From NCBI RefSeq assembly GCF_014203155.1, contig NZ_JACHIK010000003.1, forward strand, positions 404,013 to 468,012: 64,000 nt of DNA, given 5' to 3'. A program made the translations under genes and the position numbers. The notes beneath the pieces are model-generated. The model did not search any database. It saw nothing but the letters and a program-made list of their open reading frames with translations, and was not told the DNA's origin. Below are positions 42,954-53,206 of the stretch, one piece after another; the stretch's first letter is position 1, and every line of letters begins with the position of its first letter. Source of the stretch: Shinella fusca (lineage in GTDB: Bacteria > Pseudomonadota > Alphaproteobacteria > Rhizobiales > Rhizobiaceae).

Positions 42954-43110
42954 GCATCTTCCCACGTTGAATCAACGCCTTGCCGGCCCGATTCCGGTTC
43001 CATCAATAAGCAACTGAAAGAAAACGCTCTTTCCCTCTCCGACGGAAGGGAACGTTAACCCGGATGTGGGAATATTAGCGTGAAACGACATACGTCCGGA
43101 CAGGCAGGCA

Positions 43111-43431
43111 ATGGCCCACAGTTTTTCCTATACGCACTACGATCTCGAGCGCCAGCGCGGCGGAACCGTCGTCGAAATCACGCTTTCGGCGATCGCCAAT
43201 GTGCGGCTGATGACGAATACGAATTTCGACCTCTTCAAGAACGCCCGGCAGCACAAATTCCTCGGCGGCGTCGCCAAGCAATCGCCGATCCGGCTGAAAA
43301 TCCCCGAAAACGGCCATTGGCATGTGGTGGTCGACATGGAAGGCCATCCGGGCAAGGCGCAGTCCTCGATCAAGGTGCTGCCGGTCGCCCCGCAGAAGCC
43401 GGCGCAGAATTTCAGCGCCGCCTCCCGATAG
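43111..43431 (+). CDS. DUF1883 protein
   Basis: A 106-residue protein with the DUF1883 pattern: a SYTHYDLERQRGGTVVEITL strand pair, ANVRLMTNTNFDLFKNARQH and KIPENGHWHVVVDMEGHPGK. The domain also occurs fused to TIR domains in other bacteria; here it stands alone. Function unknown. It has no export signal. Confidence 0.85.
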   Translation: MAHSFSYTHYDLERQRGGTVVEITLSAIANVRLMTNTNFDLFKNARQHKFLGGVAKQSPIRLKIPENGHWHVVVDMEGHPGKAQSSIKVLPVAPQKPAQNFSAASR

Positions 43432-43432
43432 G

Positions 43433-44740
43433 CTATTCCCGCTCCCGCCGCAGCTTCGCCCACCAGTCGAGCCGCTTGCGCAGCTCGCGCTCGAAGCCGC
43501 GCTCCGGCGGATCGTAGAAGGTCCGCCGCCCCATCTTCTCCGGGAAATAATCCTGCCCGGAAAAAGCGTCCGGCTCGTCATGGTCGTATCGGTAGCCTTC
43601 GCCGTAGCCCTCGCCCTTCATCAGCTTCGTCGGCGCATTGAGGATGTGCTTGGGCGGCAGCAGGGAGCCGTTCTCCTTCGCCGCGCGCATCGCCGACTTG
43701 TAGGCGGTATAGACGGCGTTGGATTTGGGCGCCGTCGCGAGATAGACGCAGGCCTGCGCCAGCGCCAGTTCGCCCTCGGGCGAGCCGAGGAAATCGTAGG
43801 CGTCCTTGGCCGCGTTGCAGACGACGAGCGCCTGCGGATCGGCAAGGCCGATATCCTCCACCGCCATGCGCACCATGCGACGGCAGAGGAACAGCGGGTC
43901 CTCGCCGGCATCCAGCATGCGGGTGAGGTAGTAGAGCGCCGCGTCGGGATCGGAGCCGCGCACGGCCTTGTGCAGGGCGGAGATGAGATTGTAGTGCCCG
44001 TCCTGCGACTTGTCGTAGACCGGAGCGCGGCGCTGGACGATGCGGAAGAGGTCGTCCTGCCCGAAAGTCTCGCCGGCGCGCGCGGCGCGCCAGACTTCCT
44101 CCGCCAGCGTCAACACCGCCCGCCCGTCGCCGTCGGCCATGCGCAGAAGCGAGGCGCGCGCCTCCTCGTCGAGCGGCAGGGGCTTTTCCTCGATCGCCTC
44201 GGCGCGCTTCAAGAGCTCTTCGAGACTGGCTTCGTCATGCGGCTTGAAGGTGAGGACGCGGGCGCGGGAAAGGAGTGCGGCGTTGAGCTCGAAGGACGGG
44301 TTCTCCGTCGTCGCGCCGACGAGCACGATCGTCCCGTCTTCCATGACCGGCAGGAAACTGTCCTGCTGGGCGCGGTTGAAGCGATGGATCTCGTCGACGA
44401 AGAGCAGCGTCTGGCGTCCGCCCATGCGGCGCGCGCGAGCCGCCTCGAAGACCTTCTTGAGGTCCGCGACGCCGGAGAAGATCGCCGAGATCTGCTCGAA
44501 GGCAAGGCCCGTCTCGCCGGAGAGCAGGCGCGCCACGGTCGTCTTGCCGGTTCCGGGCGGGCCCCAGAAGATCATCGAGCCGAGCGAGCCTGCCTCGATC
44601 ATGCGCGAGAGCACGCCGTCAGGCCCGGTCAGGTGCTCCTGGCCGGACACCTCGCCCAGCGTACGGGGGCGCAGGCGGTCGGCCAGGGGCCGCTTTGCCG
44701 CCATCTCCTCCGGTTCATGCGGGGCGAAGAGGTCGCTCAT
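43433..44740 (-). CDS. rarA: Replication-associated recombination protein A
   Basis: A 435-residue AAA+ ATPase of the MgsA/WRNIP1 type that acts at stalled replication forks. Walker A is GPPGTGKTT (60-68), Walker B TLLFVDEIHRF with the sensor region TTENPSFELNAALLSRARVL, and the C-terminal tetramer part has AVRGSDPDAALYYLTRMLDA and the conserved GEGYGEGYRYDHD. Length is normal. Its start overlaps the protease stop by 4 bases. Confidence 0.96.
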   Translation of the reverse strand: MSDLFAPHEPEEMAAKRPLADRLRPRTLGEVSGQEHLTGPDGVLSRMIEAGSLGSMIFWGPPGTGKTTVARLLSGETGLAFEQISAIFSGVADLKKVFEAARARRMGGRQTLLFVDEIHRFNRAQQDSFLPVMEDGTIVLVGATTENPSFELNAALLSRARVLTFKPHDEASLEELLKRAEAIEEKPLPLDEEARASLLRMADGDGRAVLTLAEEVWRAARAGETFGQDDLFRIVQRRAPVYDKSQDGHYNLISALHKAVRGSDPDAALYYLTRMLDAGEDPLFLCRRMVRMAVEDIGLADPQALVVCNAAKDAYDFLGSPEGELALAQACVYLATAPKSNAVYTAYKSAMRAAKENGSLLPPKHILNAPTKLMKGEGYGEGYRYDHDEPDAFSGQDYFPEKMGRRTFYDPPERGFERELRKRLDWWAKLRRERE

Positions 44741-46140
44741 CGGAAGAACTGACGGATGCGCTGGCCGTCGCGCTCGATCTCGACGCGCCAGAAGGACGGG
44801 TTCTCGCCGACCAGCGAGGCCAGCATCTCGGTGGTCGAGACCGCGGTGCCGTTCAGTTCGACGATGATGTCGCGCGGCTGGAGGCCGATGCGGGCGGCCG
44901 GCGAGCCGCGGTTGACCTCGGTGACGACGACGCCGGTCGCCGCCTGGCTCGGCGGCATGCGCAGCTCCTCGGAAACGCGCGGCGAAAGGTTGGCGACCAC
45001 CGCGCCGGCAAAGGGATTGCGCCCCTCGATCAGCCGCTCGTCGCGCGGCGTCGTTTCCGGCGCGCGGTCGAGCGAGAGCGTCAGGTCCTCCTCTTTGCCG
45101 TTGTCGATGACCGTGATACGCGCCGTGCCGCCGATGCCGACGGTGGTGAGGCGGTAGCCGAGCGCATCGGGATGCTCGACGGGAATGCCGTTGACCGCGG
45201 TGACGACCTCGCCCGGCTTCATGCCGGCCTTTTCCGCCGGACTGCCGGCCTGCACCCGCGAGACGAGCGCGCCGCGCGCCTTGTCGAGGCCGAGCGCTTC
45301 GGCCACTTCCGACGTCACCGGATCGAAGGTGGCGCCGACATAGGGCCGGTCGAACGTGGCGCTGCCGTTCTCGGCGCTGGCGACGAAGGTCTTCACGAGA
45401 TTGGCCGGAATGGCGAAGCCGACGCCGTTCGATCCGCCGCCGCGCGAGAAGATCGCCGTGTTGATGCCGATCAGCTCGCCGTTCATGTTGATGAGGCCGC
45501 CGCCGGAATTGCCGGGATTGATCGCCGCGTCCGTCTGAATGAAGAAGCCGAAATCGCCGGAGCGCACCTGGTTGCGCGCGAGCGCCGAGACGATGCCGCT
45601 CGTCACCGTCTGGCCGACGCCGAACGGATTGCCGATGGCAAGCACGAGGTCGCCGACCTGGACGGCGTCGCTGTCGCCGAGCGGCAGGGCCGCGAATTCG
45701 GTATCCGACTTGATCTTCAGGACGGCAAGGTCGACGCGTTCGTCCTTCAGCACCACCGTGCTTTCGTATTCCCGGCCGTCCGCCAGCGCCACCTTGATAT
45801 CGCTCGCGCCCTCGATGACGTGGTTGTTCGTCACCACATAACCCTTGGTGCCGACGATGACGCCGGAGCCGAGCGAGGATTGCTTCTCGGTGCGATTCGG
45901 CATCTGCTGGCCGAAGAACTCCTCGAAGAAGGGATCGCCGTCGAAGAGCGATTTACGCTCGACGACGCGCTCGGCATAGACATTGACGACGGAATTCTCG
46001 ACCTGCTTGACGAGCGGCGCGAAGGAAAGCTGCATTTCCGTGCGCGATTGCGGCACGGTGCGCTCCTCGGCGCCAGCGGGTGGTGCGAGCGCCAGCGCAA
46101 AGAGGATCGGGGCGGCAAGCAGGATGCGGGCATTCGGCAT
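44737..46140 (-). CDS. DegP/DegQ-type periplasmic serine protease
   Basis: A 467-residue secreted protease. After a signal peptide (residues 1-24, ending AGA), the catalytic triad is His107 in VTNNHVIEGA, Asp138 in ERVDLAVLK and Ser212 in NPGNSGGGL. Two PDZ domains follow, with the binding loops GALVSRVQAGSPAEKAG near 290 and GVVVTEVNRGSPAARIG near 405. It acts in periplasmic protein quality control. A 4-base overlap couples it to rarA. Confidence 0.95.
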   Translation of the reverse strand: MPNARILLAAPILFALALAPPAGAEERTVPQSRTEMQLSFAPLVKQVENSVVNVYAERVVERKSLFDGDPFFEEFFGQQMPNRTEKQSSLGSGVIVGTKGYVVTNNHVIEGASDIKVALADGREYESTVVLKDERVDLAVLKIKSDTEFAALPLGDSDAVQVGDLVLAIGNPFGVGQTVTSGIVSALARNQVRSGDFGFFIQTDAAINPGNSGGGLINMNGELIGINTAIFSRGGGSNGVGFAIPANLVKTFVASAENGSATFDRPYVGATFDPVTSEVAEALGLDKARGALVSRVQAGSPAEKAGMKPGEVVTAVNGIPVEHPDALGYRLTTVGIGGTARITVIDNGKEEDLTLSLDRAPETTPRDERLIEGRNPFAGAVVANLSPRVSEELRMPPSQAATGVVVTEVNRGSPAARIGLQPRDIIVELNGTAVSTTEMLASLVGENPSFWRVEIERDGQRIRQFFR

Positions 46141-46338
46141 GGACGAGTCTCCTTCGTTTCCGCACCACGATCAGATAGGATTTCGCAGGAAAAAAGGCAA
46201 ACCCGGCGGGCATCCCTCCGCCCGGTTCACACGCCACGCACGAAAAAGTGCCCGCAAGAAAAAACATCGGCCGTTGAAACAACACGGCGTCCGTTTACGT
46301 AGGGATCAGGGAAACAACCGAACGGATCGAGCCTCGCC

Positions 46339-47280
46339 ATGCCTGTCTATCGCCCTCCCCGCATTCCCGCCCGCGACATCACGCCGGAACACCTGTTCTT
46401 CAATCGCCGCAGCTTTCTCGCGACCGCAGCCGGCGGCATGCTGGCGGCGGCCGGCACGCCCGCCCTCGCAGAGGCCCTGAAGGCGGCGGAAAGCCGCTAC
46501 ACGGTCGACGAGAAGCTGACGCCAGAAAAGGACGTGACCTCCTACAACAATTTCTATGAATTCGGTCTCGGCAAGGGCGATCCTGCGGCGAACTCGGAAA
46601 AATTCAAGCCGACGCCCTGGACGGTGAAGGTGGACGGCCTCGTCGGCAAGCCGAAGGAATTCGGCCTCGAGGAGCTGCTCGCCATGCCGCTGGAGGACCG
46701 CGTCTACCGCATGCGCTGCGTGGAGGCCTGGTCCATGGTGATCCCGTGGGTCGGCTTTCCGCTTTCCGCCCTCCTCGACAAGGTCGAGCCGCTGGGCGAT
46801 GCGAAATACGTCGCCTTCGAGACGATCGTGCGGCCGGAGGAGATGCCGGGCCAGTCCGGCTATTTCCAGTCTCTGCCCTGGCCCTATCTCGAAGGCCTTA
46901 GGCTCGACGAGGCGCGCCATCCGCTGACGATCCTCTCCGTCGGCGTCTACGGGAAGACGCTGCCGAACCAGAACGGCGCACCCATCCGCCTCGTCGTACC
47001 GTGGAAATACGGCTTCAAGGGCATCAAGTCGATCGTCAGGATCACGCTCACCGACAAGCAGCCGCCTTCCACCTGGAACATCTCCGCGCCGCAGGAATAC
47101 GGCTTCTACGCCAACGTCAATCCGGAGGTCGATCATCCGCGCTGGAGCCAGGCGAGCGAGAACCGCATCGGCGAAGGCGGCTTCTTCGGCGCGAACCGCC
47201 GGCCCACACTGCCCTTCAACGGCTACGGCGAGGAGGTCGCAAGCCTTTACGCCGGCATGGACCTTCGGGCGAACTATTGA
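46339..47280 (+). CDS. msrP: Protein-methionine-sulfoxide reductase catalytic subunit
   Basis: A 313-residue periplasmic molybdoenzyme repairing oxidised methionine. The twin-arginine signal is [13 protein letters not shown] at residues 23-35. The molybdenum ligand is Cys127 in [16 protein letters not shown]. The sulfite-oxidase fold runs through [20 protein letters not shown]. It is joined to the membrane haem partner by a one-base stop-start overlap. Confidence 0.96.
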   Translation: MPVYRPPRIPARDITPEHLFFNRRSFLATAAGGMLAAAGTPALAEALKAAESRYTVDEKLTPEKDVTSYNNFYEFGLGKGDPAANSEKFKPTPWTVKVDGLVGKPKEFGLEELLAMPLEDRVYRMRCVEAWSMVIPWVGFPLSALLDKVEPLGDAKYVAFETIVRPEEMPGQSGYFQSLPWPYLEGLRLDEARHPLTILSVGVYGKTLPNQNGAPIRLVVPWKYGFKGIKSIVRITLTDKQPPSTWNISAPQEYGFYANVNPEVDHPRWSQASENRIGEGGFFGANRRPTLPFNGYGEEVASLYAGMDLRANY

Positions 47281-47924
47281 TGACACTCCTGCCCGCCCTG
47301 CCCCGAAAATATCATGCAGCCTCGATCTGGCTCCTCTATGCGGCGGGCCTCGTGCCGGCCGCCTGGGGCTTCTGGCTCGGCGCGACGGGGCGGCTCCCCG
47401 GCAATCCGGTCAAGGAGTTCGAGCACCTCCTGGGCCTGTGGGCGCTGCGTTTCCTCGTCGCGACGCTCGCGATCACCCCGATCCGTGATCTTTTCGGCCT
47501 CAACTGGGTCCGCTACCGCCGCGCGCTCGGGCTGCTGGCCTTCTGGTACGTGCTGATGCACTTCCTCACCTATATGGTGCTCGACCAGTACCTGAATTTC
47601 ATGGCGATCCTCGTCGATATCGCCAAGCGCCCCTTCATCACCATCGGCATGGCCGCCTTCGTGCTGCTCATCCCGCTGGCGCTGACCTCGAACAACTGGT
47701 CGATCCGCCGGCTCGGGCCACGCTGGACGAAACTGCACCGCCTCGTCTACATCATCGCCGCCGCGGGAGCGCTCCATTTCGCCATGTCCGTGAAGGTCGT
47801 GGGGCTGGAGCCGTGGACCTACATCGCGCTGGTGGCCGTGCTGCTGGCATGGCGCCCGGTGCGGCCGTATTTCAACAAGTGGAAGCGTGGGCCGGGCGGG
47901 CGCGTGCAACTCAAGAGAGCGTAG
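47280..47924 (+). CDS. msrQ: MsrQ haem-binding membrane subunit
   Basis: A 214-residue protein with six membrane helices. Haem ligands are expected in the LLGLWALRFLVATLAITPIR and FWYVLMHFLTYMVLDQ helices and near the KLHRLVYIIAAAGALHFAM helix, which carry the histidines. It passes electrons from the quinone pool to MsrP. The ATG overlaps the msrP stop by one base. Confidence 0.93.
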   Translation: MTLLPALPRKYHAASIWLLYAAGLVPAAWGFWLGATGRLPGNPVKEFEHLLGLWALRFLVATLAITPIRDLFGLNWVRYRRALGLLAFWYVLMHFLTYMVLDQYLNFMAILVDIAKRPFITIGMAAFVLLIPLALTSNNWSIRRLGPRWTKLHRLVYIIAAAGALHFAMSVKVVGLEPWTYIALVAVLLAWRPVRPYFNKWKRGPGGRVQLKRA

Positions 47925-47945
47925 AAATAACCACCCCTCTCCTCC

Positions 47946-48023
47946 GTCATGCTCGGGCTTGACCCGAGCATCCACGCCCCGGGTGCCGCTCTGGATCCTC
48001 GGGTCAAGCCCGAGCATGACGTC
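47946..48023. repeat. Palindromic intergenic repeat, copy 2
   Basis: A 78-base inverted repeat, nearly the same as the one at 23079-23158: both begin CCGTCATGCTCGGGCTTGAC and close with CGGGTCAAGCCCGAG. The middle 16-18 bases differ between copies. It lies between msrQ and the terminator of the ribosomal cluster. Confidence 0.85.
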
Positions 48024-48104
48024 TGAGATGAGGTACGGGCGTGCCGAATGCGCCGATGAGCACGGGCAGGCCTTCCTCGAAGGACGTAGACGACCTCGCA
48101 AAAC

Positions 48105-48139
48105 AAAAAGGCCGGGAGATCGCTCTCCCGGCCTTTTTT
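48105..48139. terminator. Strong terminator ending the ribosomal cluster
   Basis: AAAAAGGCCGGGAGA pairs with TCTCCCGGCCTTTTT around TCGC. T-runs on both strands make it bidirectional: it stops the rplQ message and readthrough from msrQ. It is 22 bases after the rplQ stop. Confidence 0.9.
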
Positions 48140-48160
48140 AATTATCCGATCCCGAAGGAC

Positions 48161-48583
48161 TTATGCGGCTTCAGCTTCGGCTTCGGCAGCGACGCGGGCC
48201 TTGTCGGCGGCGCCCTTGGCGTCGACGTCGCGGTCAACGAACTCGATGACGGCGAGCGGGGCGTTGTCGCCGTGGCGGAAGCCGGCCTTCATGATGCGCA
48301 GGTAGCCGCCGTTGCGGTTGGCGTAGCGGCTTGCGATCGCGTCGAACAGCTTGGCGACGACGGCAACGTCGCGGATCTGCGAGATCGCCTGACGGCGAGC
48401 GTGCAGGTCGCCGCGCTTGCCGAGGGTGACGAGCTTCTCGACGATCGGGCGGATTTCCTTCGCCTTCGGAAGCGTCGTTACGATCTGCTCATGCTGGATG
48501 AGCGAGGCAGCCATGTTGGCGAACATCGCCTTGCGGTGGCTGGCGGTACGGTTGAGTTTGCGACCGGAATTCTGGTGGCGCAT
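48161..48583 (-). CDS. rplQ: 50S ribosomal protein L17
   Basis: A 140-residue large-subunit protein that lies at the exit-tunnel side. [20 protein letters not shown] is the typical start, [20 protein letters not shown] follows, and the C-terminal Ala/Glu-rich tail is the alphaproteobacterial extension. It is the last gene of the alpha block, after rpoA, as usual. Confidence 0.98.
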   Translation of the reverse strand: MRHQNSGRKLNRTASHRKAMFANMAASLIQHEQIVTTLPKAKEIRPIVEKLVTLGKRGDLHARRQAISQIRDVAVVAKLFDAIASRYANRNGGYLRIMKAGFRHGDNAPLAVIEFVDRDVDAKGAADKARVAAEAEAEAA

Positions 48584-48627
48584 CTCGGTTCTCCTTCACA
48601 TGCAGGCTACGGCCTGCCGTTTGACGG

Positions 48628-49638
48628 TTAATATTGGTCTTCGTAGCGCTTGGCGAGGTCTTCGATGTTCTCGGGCGGCCAGGCCGGCACTTCCATGCCG
48701 AGGTGCAGGCCCATGGACGCGAGAACTTCCTTGATCTCGTTGAGCGACTTGCGACCAAAATTCGGAGTGCGAAGCATTTCGGCTTCGGTCTTCTGAATGA
48801 GATCGCCGATGTAGACGATGTTGTCGTTCTTCAGGCAGTTCGCCGAACGGACGGAAAGTTCCAGTTCGTCGACCTTCTTGAGGAGCGCCGGGTTGAACGC
48901 CAGTTCCGTGACCGATTCTTCCTCGGTTTCCTTCTGCGGCTCGTCGAAGTTGACGAAGACCGAGAGCTGGTCCTGGAGAATGCGGGCAGCGAAAGCGATC
49001 GCATCTTCGCCGGTGACGGAACCGTCGGTCTCGATGGTCATCGTCAGCTTGTCGTAGTCGAGAACCTGGCCTTCACGGGTGTTTTCCACCTTGTAGGACA
49101 CTTTCTTGACCGGCGAGTACAGGCTGTCGACCGGGATGAGGCCGATCGGCGCGTCCTCGGAGCGGTTACGGTCGGCCGGCACATAGCCCTTGCCGTTGTT
49201 GACCGTGAACTCCATGCGGATCTCCGCGCCCTCGTCGAGGGTGCAGATGACATGGTCGGGATTCAGGATCTCGATGTCGCCGACGGTCTGGATGTCACCA
49301 GCCGTAACGACGCCCGGGCCCTGCTTGCGCACGACCATGCGCTTGCTGTCGTCGCCATCCATCTTGATGGCGATTTCCTTGATGTTGAGCACGATGTCCG
49401 TCACGTCTTCCCGGACACCCGGGATCGAGGAGAACTCGTGCAGGACGCCGTCGATCTGCACGGCGGTGACAGCCGCACCGCGCAGCGACGACAGGAGCAC
49501 GCGACGCAGCGCGTTGCCGAGCGTCAGGCCGAAGCCACGCTCCAGCGGCTCGGCAACAAGGCTTGCCTTGGTGCGGCCGGAGGAGGTGAACTCCACCTTG
49601 TTCGGCTTGATCAGTTCCTGCCAGTTTTTCTGGATCAT
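48628..49638 (-). CDS. rpoA: RNA polymerase alpha subunit
   Basis: A 336-residue subunit. The N-terminal dimer domain starts [20 protein letters not shown], with [20 protein letters not shown] at the interface, and the C-terminal promoter-contact domain starts near 250 with the [19 protein letters not shown] helix and [21 protein letters not shown] longer in-frame start upstream is not supported. Confidence 0.98.
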   Translation of the reverse strand: MIQKNWQELIKPNKVEFTSSGRTKASLVAEPLERGFGLTLGNALRRVLLSSLRGAAVTAVQIDGVLHEFSSIPGVREDVTDIVLNIKEIAIKMDGDDSKRMVVRKQGPGVVTAGDIQTVGDIEILNPDHVICTLDEGAEIRMEFTVNNGKGYVPADRNRSEDAPIGLIPVDSLYSPVKKVSYKVENTREGQVLDYDKLTMTIETDGSVTGEDAIAFAARILQDQLSVFVNFDEPQKETEEESVTELAFNPALLKKVDELELSVRSANCLKNDNIVYIGDLIQKTEAEMLRTPNFGRKSLNEIKEVLASMGLHLGMEVPAWPPENIEDLAKRYEDQY

Positions 49639-49738
49639 GTGTTTTGCCTTCCGTTCGCCGCCACCATCCAATCGTGGCGGCCGAGCCCTGAAGTATCGCG
49701 GAAGCCGGACGGCCTCCGCGATTGTTCGAATGCGATGA

Positions 49739-50128
49739 TCAGACGCGGCGCTTCTTGCGCGGACGGCAACCGTTGTGCGGGATCGGCGTCACGTCGCGGA
49801 TGGACGTGATCATGAAGCCGGCAGCCTGGAGGGCGCGCAGAGCCGATTCACGGCCGGAACCCGGACCGCAGACTTCGACTTCCAGCGACTTCATGCCGTG
49901 TTCCTGGGCCTTCTTGGCGCAGTCTTCGGCGGCGATCTGTGCGGCGAACGGGGTCGACTTGCGCGAACCCTTGAAGCCCTTCGCACCGGCCGACGACCAG
50001 GCAATGGCGTTGCCCTGTGCGTCGGTGATGGTGATCATCGTGTTGTTGAACGAAGAATTGACGTGAGCAACACCCGAGGTGATGTTCTTGCGTTCGCGAC
50101 GGCGGACGCGTGCGGCTTCCTTGGCCAT
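49739..50128 (-). CDS. rpsK: 30S ribosomal protein S11
   Basis: A 129-residue platform protein of the small subunit. [20 protein letters not shown] and [20 protein letters not shown] are diagnostic, as is the basic end [12 protein letters not shown]. The start at 50128 is the usual [16 protein letters not shown] start. Confidence 0.98.
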   Translation of the reverse strand: MAKEAARVRRRERKNITSGVAHVNSSFNNTMITITDAQGNAIAWSSAGAKGFKGSRKSTPFAAQIAAEDCAKKAQEHGMKSLEVEVCGPGSGRESALRALQAAGFMITSIRDVTPIPHNGCRPRKKRRV

Positions 50129-50154
50129 GGATAGTCCTTTCGTTGATCTCGACA

Positions 50155-50291
50155 CCGCCGTAATGCCAGCGGCTCCACCGGGCCGGGACGAATCCCCTGC
50201 CCTGAACAGTATTTGCAGACCGGCCCGAAGGCGCCTGTCTGCGGCGATATCGTCACTGCCGTAGTGCCAGCAGCTCCACCGACCGGGATTT
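50155..50291. repeat. Imperfect direct repeat between rpsM and rpsK
   Basis: The 35-base units at 50155-50189 and 50257-50291 share about four-fifths of their bases (CCGCCGTAATGCCAGC against CTGCCGTAGTGCCAGC). They lie in the 241-base gap between rpsM and rpsK, where no gene is seen. They could be duplicated leader or promoter elements of the alpha block. Confidence 0.6.
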
Positions 50292-50369
50292 GATGAAACA
50301 CAAACCCCGCTCGAAACTCAAAAGAGGCCGGCGCGGCGCGCCAGCCTCCCGTTCCCCGTTTCCGGGAAA

Positions 50370-50738
50370 TTACTTCTTCTTGCCTGCGATGGCCTTGGCC
50401 GGACCCTTGCGGGTGCGGGCGTTCGTGTGCGTGCGCTGGCCGCGGACCGGAAGGCCGCGACGGTGACGCAGGCCACGGTAGCAACCGAGGTCCATGAGAC
50501 GCTTGATGTTCATCGAGGTCTCGCGACGCAGGTCGCCTTCGACCTGGTAGTCGCGGTCGATGGTTTCGCGGATCTGCAGGATTTCTGCGTCCGTGAGCTG
50601 ATGCACGCGGCGATCGGCCGGAATACCGACCTTCTCGATGATTTCCTGTGCAAACTTCGGGCCGATCCCGTGAATGTAACGGAGCGCGATTACGACGCGC
50701 TTCGCGGTCGGGATGTTGACGCCAGCGATACGTGCCAC
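50370..50738 (-). CDS. rpsM: 30S ribosomal protein S13
   Basis: A 122-residue small-subunit head protein contacting L5. [20 protein letters not shown] and [20 protein letters not shown] followed by [13 protein letters not shown] are the family pattern. It is followed after 241 bases by rpsK and preceded by adk. Between them no rpmJ or infA is present. Confidence 0.98.
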   Translation of the reverse strand: MARIAGVNIPTAKRVVIALRYIHGIGPKFAQEIIEKVGIPADRRVHQLTDAEILQIRETIDRDYQVEGDLRRETSMNIKRLMDLGCYRGLRHRRGLPVRGQRTHTNARTRKGPAKAIAGKKK

Positions 50739-50967
50739 GCCTGTTCTCCTTGCTTCCAGTTGCCGTCCGGCAAGTGGTCTTCTTCATTCGATACGGCCGG
50801 AAAGCCGCGTTTCTCATTGAGGTTCGGGACACGTCGAAAACGACCGCACCCGGACTTCGTTCTTCTGAAATCCGCGCCGATCGCAATTGTATGTCGCGAG
50901 TTGGCGCTGTCTTAAGGGGAATCGGCCGAAAAAGTCAACTCCCCGGCCGGTCCTTTTTAACCTGAAC

Positions 50968-51552
50968 TCAGGCGTTCTCCAGGATTCCGGCGATCTCGGC
51001 CGTAACAGTGCCGACATTCGCCATGCCGTCCACCGTCTGGAGCTTGCCGGTCGAGGCATAGTAGCTCGACAGCGGCGCGGTCTTCTCGCGGTATTCCGCA
51101 AGACGCCGCTTGAAGGCTTCCGGGTTGTCGTCGGAGCGGACGGTGCCGCCAGCGGCAACCGTTTCGGCCACGCGGTTCTCCATGCGCTTGACCAGCGCGA
51201 CCTCGTCGACCTTCAGCTCGATCACGGCGTCGAGCGCAAGGCTCTTGCCCGCGAGGATCCTGTCGAGGGCCTCGGCCTGCGGAACCGTGCGCGGATAACC
51301 GTCGAGGATGAACCCCTTCGCACAGTCCGCCGAATCGATGCGGTCGGAAACGATCTCGTTGACGATCGCGTCGGAAACGAGCTGGCCGGCGTCCATGACG
51401 GCCTTGGCGCGCTTGCCGACATCCGTGCCGGCGGCGACGGCCGCCCGCAGCATGTCACCCGTGGAAAGCTGCGGAATGCCGTACTTTTCCGTCAGGAGCT
51501 TGGCTTGGGTCCCCTTGCCGGCGCCCGGCGGTCCCAGAAAAATCAGTCTCAT
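50968..51552 (-). CDS. adk: Adenylate kinase
   Basis: A 194-residue short-form enzyme that equilibrates ATP, AMP and ADP. P-loop [14 protein letters not shown]-site [13 protein letters not shown] and the [16 protein letters not shown] segment are present; the LID is short, without zinc cysteines. It overlaps the secY stop by 4 bases, an arrangement common in bacteria. Confidence 0.97.
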   Translation of the reverse strand: MRLIFLGPPGAGKGTQAKLLTEKYGIPQLSTGDMLRAAVAAGTDVGKRAKAVMDAGQLVSDAIVNEIVSDRIDSADCAKGFILDGYPRTVPQAEALDRILAGKSLALDAVIELKVDEVALVKRMENRVAETVAAGGTVRSDDNPEAFKRRLAEYREKTAPLSSYYASTGKLQTVDGMANVGTVTAEIAGILENA

Positions 51553-52889
51553 CGTCCCCTCTTTCCTCCACGCAGCTTCGACTTCTTGATCAGCCCCTCA
51601 TACTGCTGGGCAATCAGATGGCCCTGTATCTGTGCTACAGTATCGAGGGTCACGCTGACAACAATCAAAAGCGACGTACCACCAAGGTAGAATGGCACGC
51701 CCGTCTCGGCGATGAGGATTTCCGGAAGGACGCAGACGAACATCAGGTAGAGGGCGCCGGTGGCCGTGATGCGCGTCAGGACATAGTCGATATACTCGGC
51801 GGTGCGCTCGCCCGGGCGGATGCCGGGGATGAAGCCGCCGTGCTTCTTCAGGTTGTCGGCCGTGTCCTTCGGATTGAAGACGATGGCCGTGTAGAAGAAG
51901 GCGAAGAAGGCGATCATGAACGCGTAGAGCGTCATGTAGAGCGGCTTGCCGTGGCCGAGCGCCGTCAGGACCGTCGTCGCCCAGGTCGGCAGGTTGGACG
52001 TATCCGAGAAGCCTGCGAGCGTTGCCGGCAGCAGGAGCAGCGAGGACGCGAAGATCGCCGGGATGACGCCCGAGGTGTTGAGCTTGAGCGGCAGGTGCGA
52101 GGTGTCGCCCTGGAACATGCGGTTGCCGACCTGGCGCTTCGGATACTGGATCAGAAGGCGGCGCTGGGCGCGTTCCACAAAGACGATGAGCGCGATGACC
52201 GCAACGGCGACCACGACGACGGCAAGAACGATGCCGATCGAGAGCTGGCCCGTCCGGCCGAGCTCGAGCGTATTGCCGAGCGCCCGCGGCAGGGCCGCGA
52301 CGATGCCGGCGAAGATGATCAGCGAAACGCCGTTGCCGATGCCGCGCGAGGTGATCTGCTCGCCGAGCCACATCAGGAACATCGTGCCGCCGAGGAGGGA
52401 GATGACCGTCGAGATCCGGAAGAACCAGCCGGGATCGGAGACCACGCCGGCCGAGCTCTCGAGGCCCACCGCAATGCCGTAGGCCTGCAGCATGCCGAGC
52501 AGCACCGTGCCGTAGCGGGTGTACTGGTTGATGATCTTGCGGCCCTGCTCGCCTTCCTTCTTGAGCTGCTCCAGCGAGGGAACGACCGAGGTCATGAGCT
52601 GCACGATGATCGAGGCGGAGATGTACGGCATGATGCCGAGCGCGAAGATCGCCATGCGTTCCACGGCGCCGCCGGCGAACATGTTGAAGAGGCTGAGAAC
52701 ACCCTGCTGATGCCGCGTGAAGGCCTGCCCGAAGGCGGCGGGGTCGATACCCGGCAACGGAATGTAGGTGCCGAGACGATAGACGAGCAGCGCGCCCAGG
52801 GTGAACCAGAGGCGCTTCTTCAGGTCTTCCGCCTTGGCGAAAGTCGAGAAGTTGAGATTAGAGGCAAGTTGTTCCGCTGCCGAAGCCAT
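51549..52889 (-). CDS. secY: Protein translocase subunit SecY
   Basis: A 446-residue channel protein of the Sec pathway with ten membrane helices. Signatures are the plug-helix region [20 protein letters not shown], the [20 protein letters not shown] segment and the [25 protein letters not shown] cytosolic loop. The start at 52889 matches the family; an upstream frame is not used. Preceded by a 317-base gap. Confidence 0.97.
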   Translation of the reverse strand: MASAAEQLASNLNFSTFAKAEDLKKRLWFTLGALLVYRLGTYIPLPGIDPAAFGQAFTRHQQGVLSLFNMFAGGAVERMAIFALGIMPYISASIIVQLMTSVVPSLEQLKKEGEQGRKIINQYTRYGTVLLGMLQAYGIAVGLESSAGVVSDPGWFFRISTVISLLGGTMFLMWLGEQITSRGIGNGVSLIIFAGIVAALPRALGNTLELGRTGQLSIGIVLAVVVVAVAVIALIVFVERAQRRLLIQYPKRQVGNRMFQGDTSHLPLKLNTSGVIPAIFASSLLLLPATLAGFSDTSNLPTWATTVLTALGHGKPLYMTLYAFMIAFFAFFYTAIVFNPKDTADNLKKHGGFIPGIRPGERTAEYIDYVLTRITATGALYLMFVCVLPEILIAETGVPFYLGGTSLLIVVSVTLDTVAQIQGHLIAQQYEGLIKKSKLRGGKRGR

Positions 52890-53164
52890 GCATTTCTCCG
52901 CGTAGCCGATCCGGCGGCGGTGAAGCCCGGCCAGGTCCGGAATGGCTGATCCGTTGGCACCTGCGGCCGGCCCTCCCCGGACCGAAAACGCCGATGCTGA
53001 AATTGGTCGTGCCCTTCTGCCGTTGCGGCAAAGCGGGCGGATGGAGCCTAAACCGTTTGAAACGCGGATTGTCAAGCAATCCCGGCCTCACCCTGGTTTT
53101 TCTTCCGGATAACGGCGCTGGGACGAATCCCGGCCATCGCTGTGAGGCTCACATATGGGAGTAA
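52890..53164 (-). promoter_or_regulatory. Unusually long rplO-secY gap, likely secY promoter region
   Basis: The stretch downstream of the hairpin has no gene. Spacers elsewhere in this cluster are mostly under 40 bases, so a separate promoter for secY-adk is likely. No clear -35 or -10 pair can be named. Confidence 0.4.
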
Positions 53165-53199
53165 AATCGCCCGGTGTGAAGCACACCGGGCGATTATTT
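53161..53199 (-). terminator. Candidate intrinsic terminator between rplO and secY
   Basis: AATCGCCCGGTGTG (53165-53178) pairs perfectly over 14 bases with 53182-53195 around AAG, and the minus strand continues with TTTTA. It lies 12 bases after the rplO stop. The T-run is short, so it could be partial attenuation or a protein-bound signal rather than a full stop. Confidence 0.65.
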
Positions 53200-53206
53200 C
53201 GTCGAA

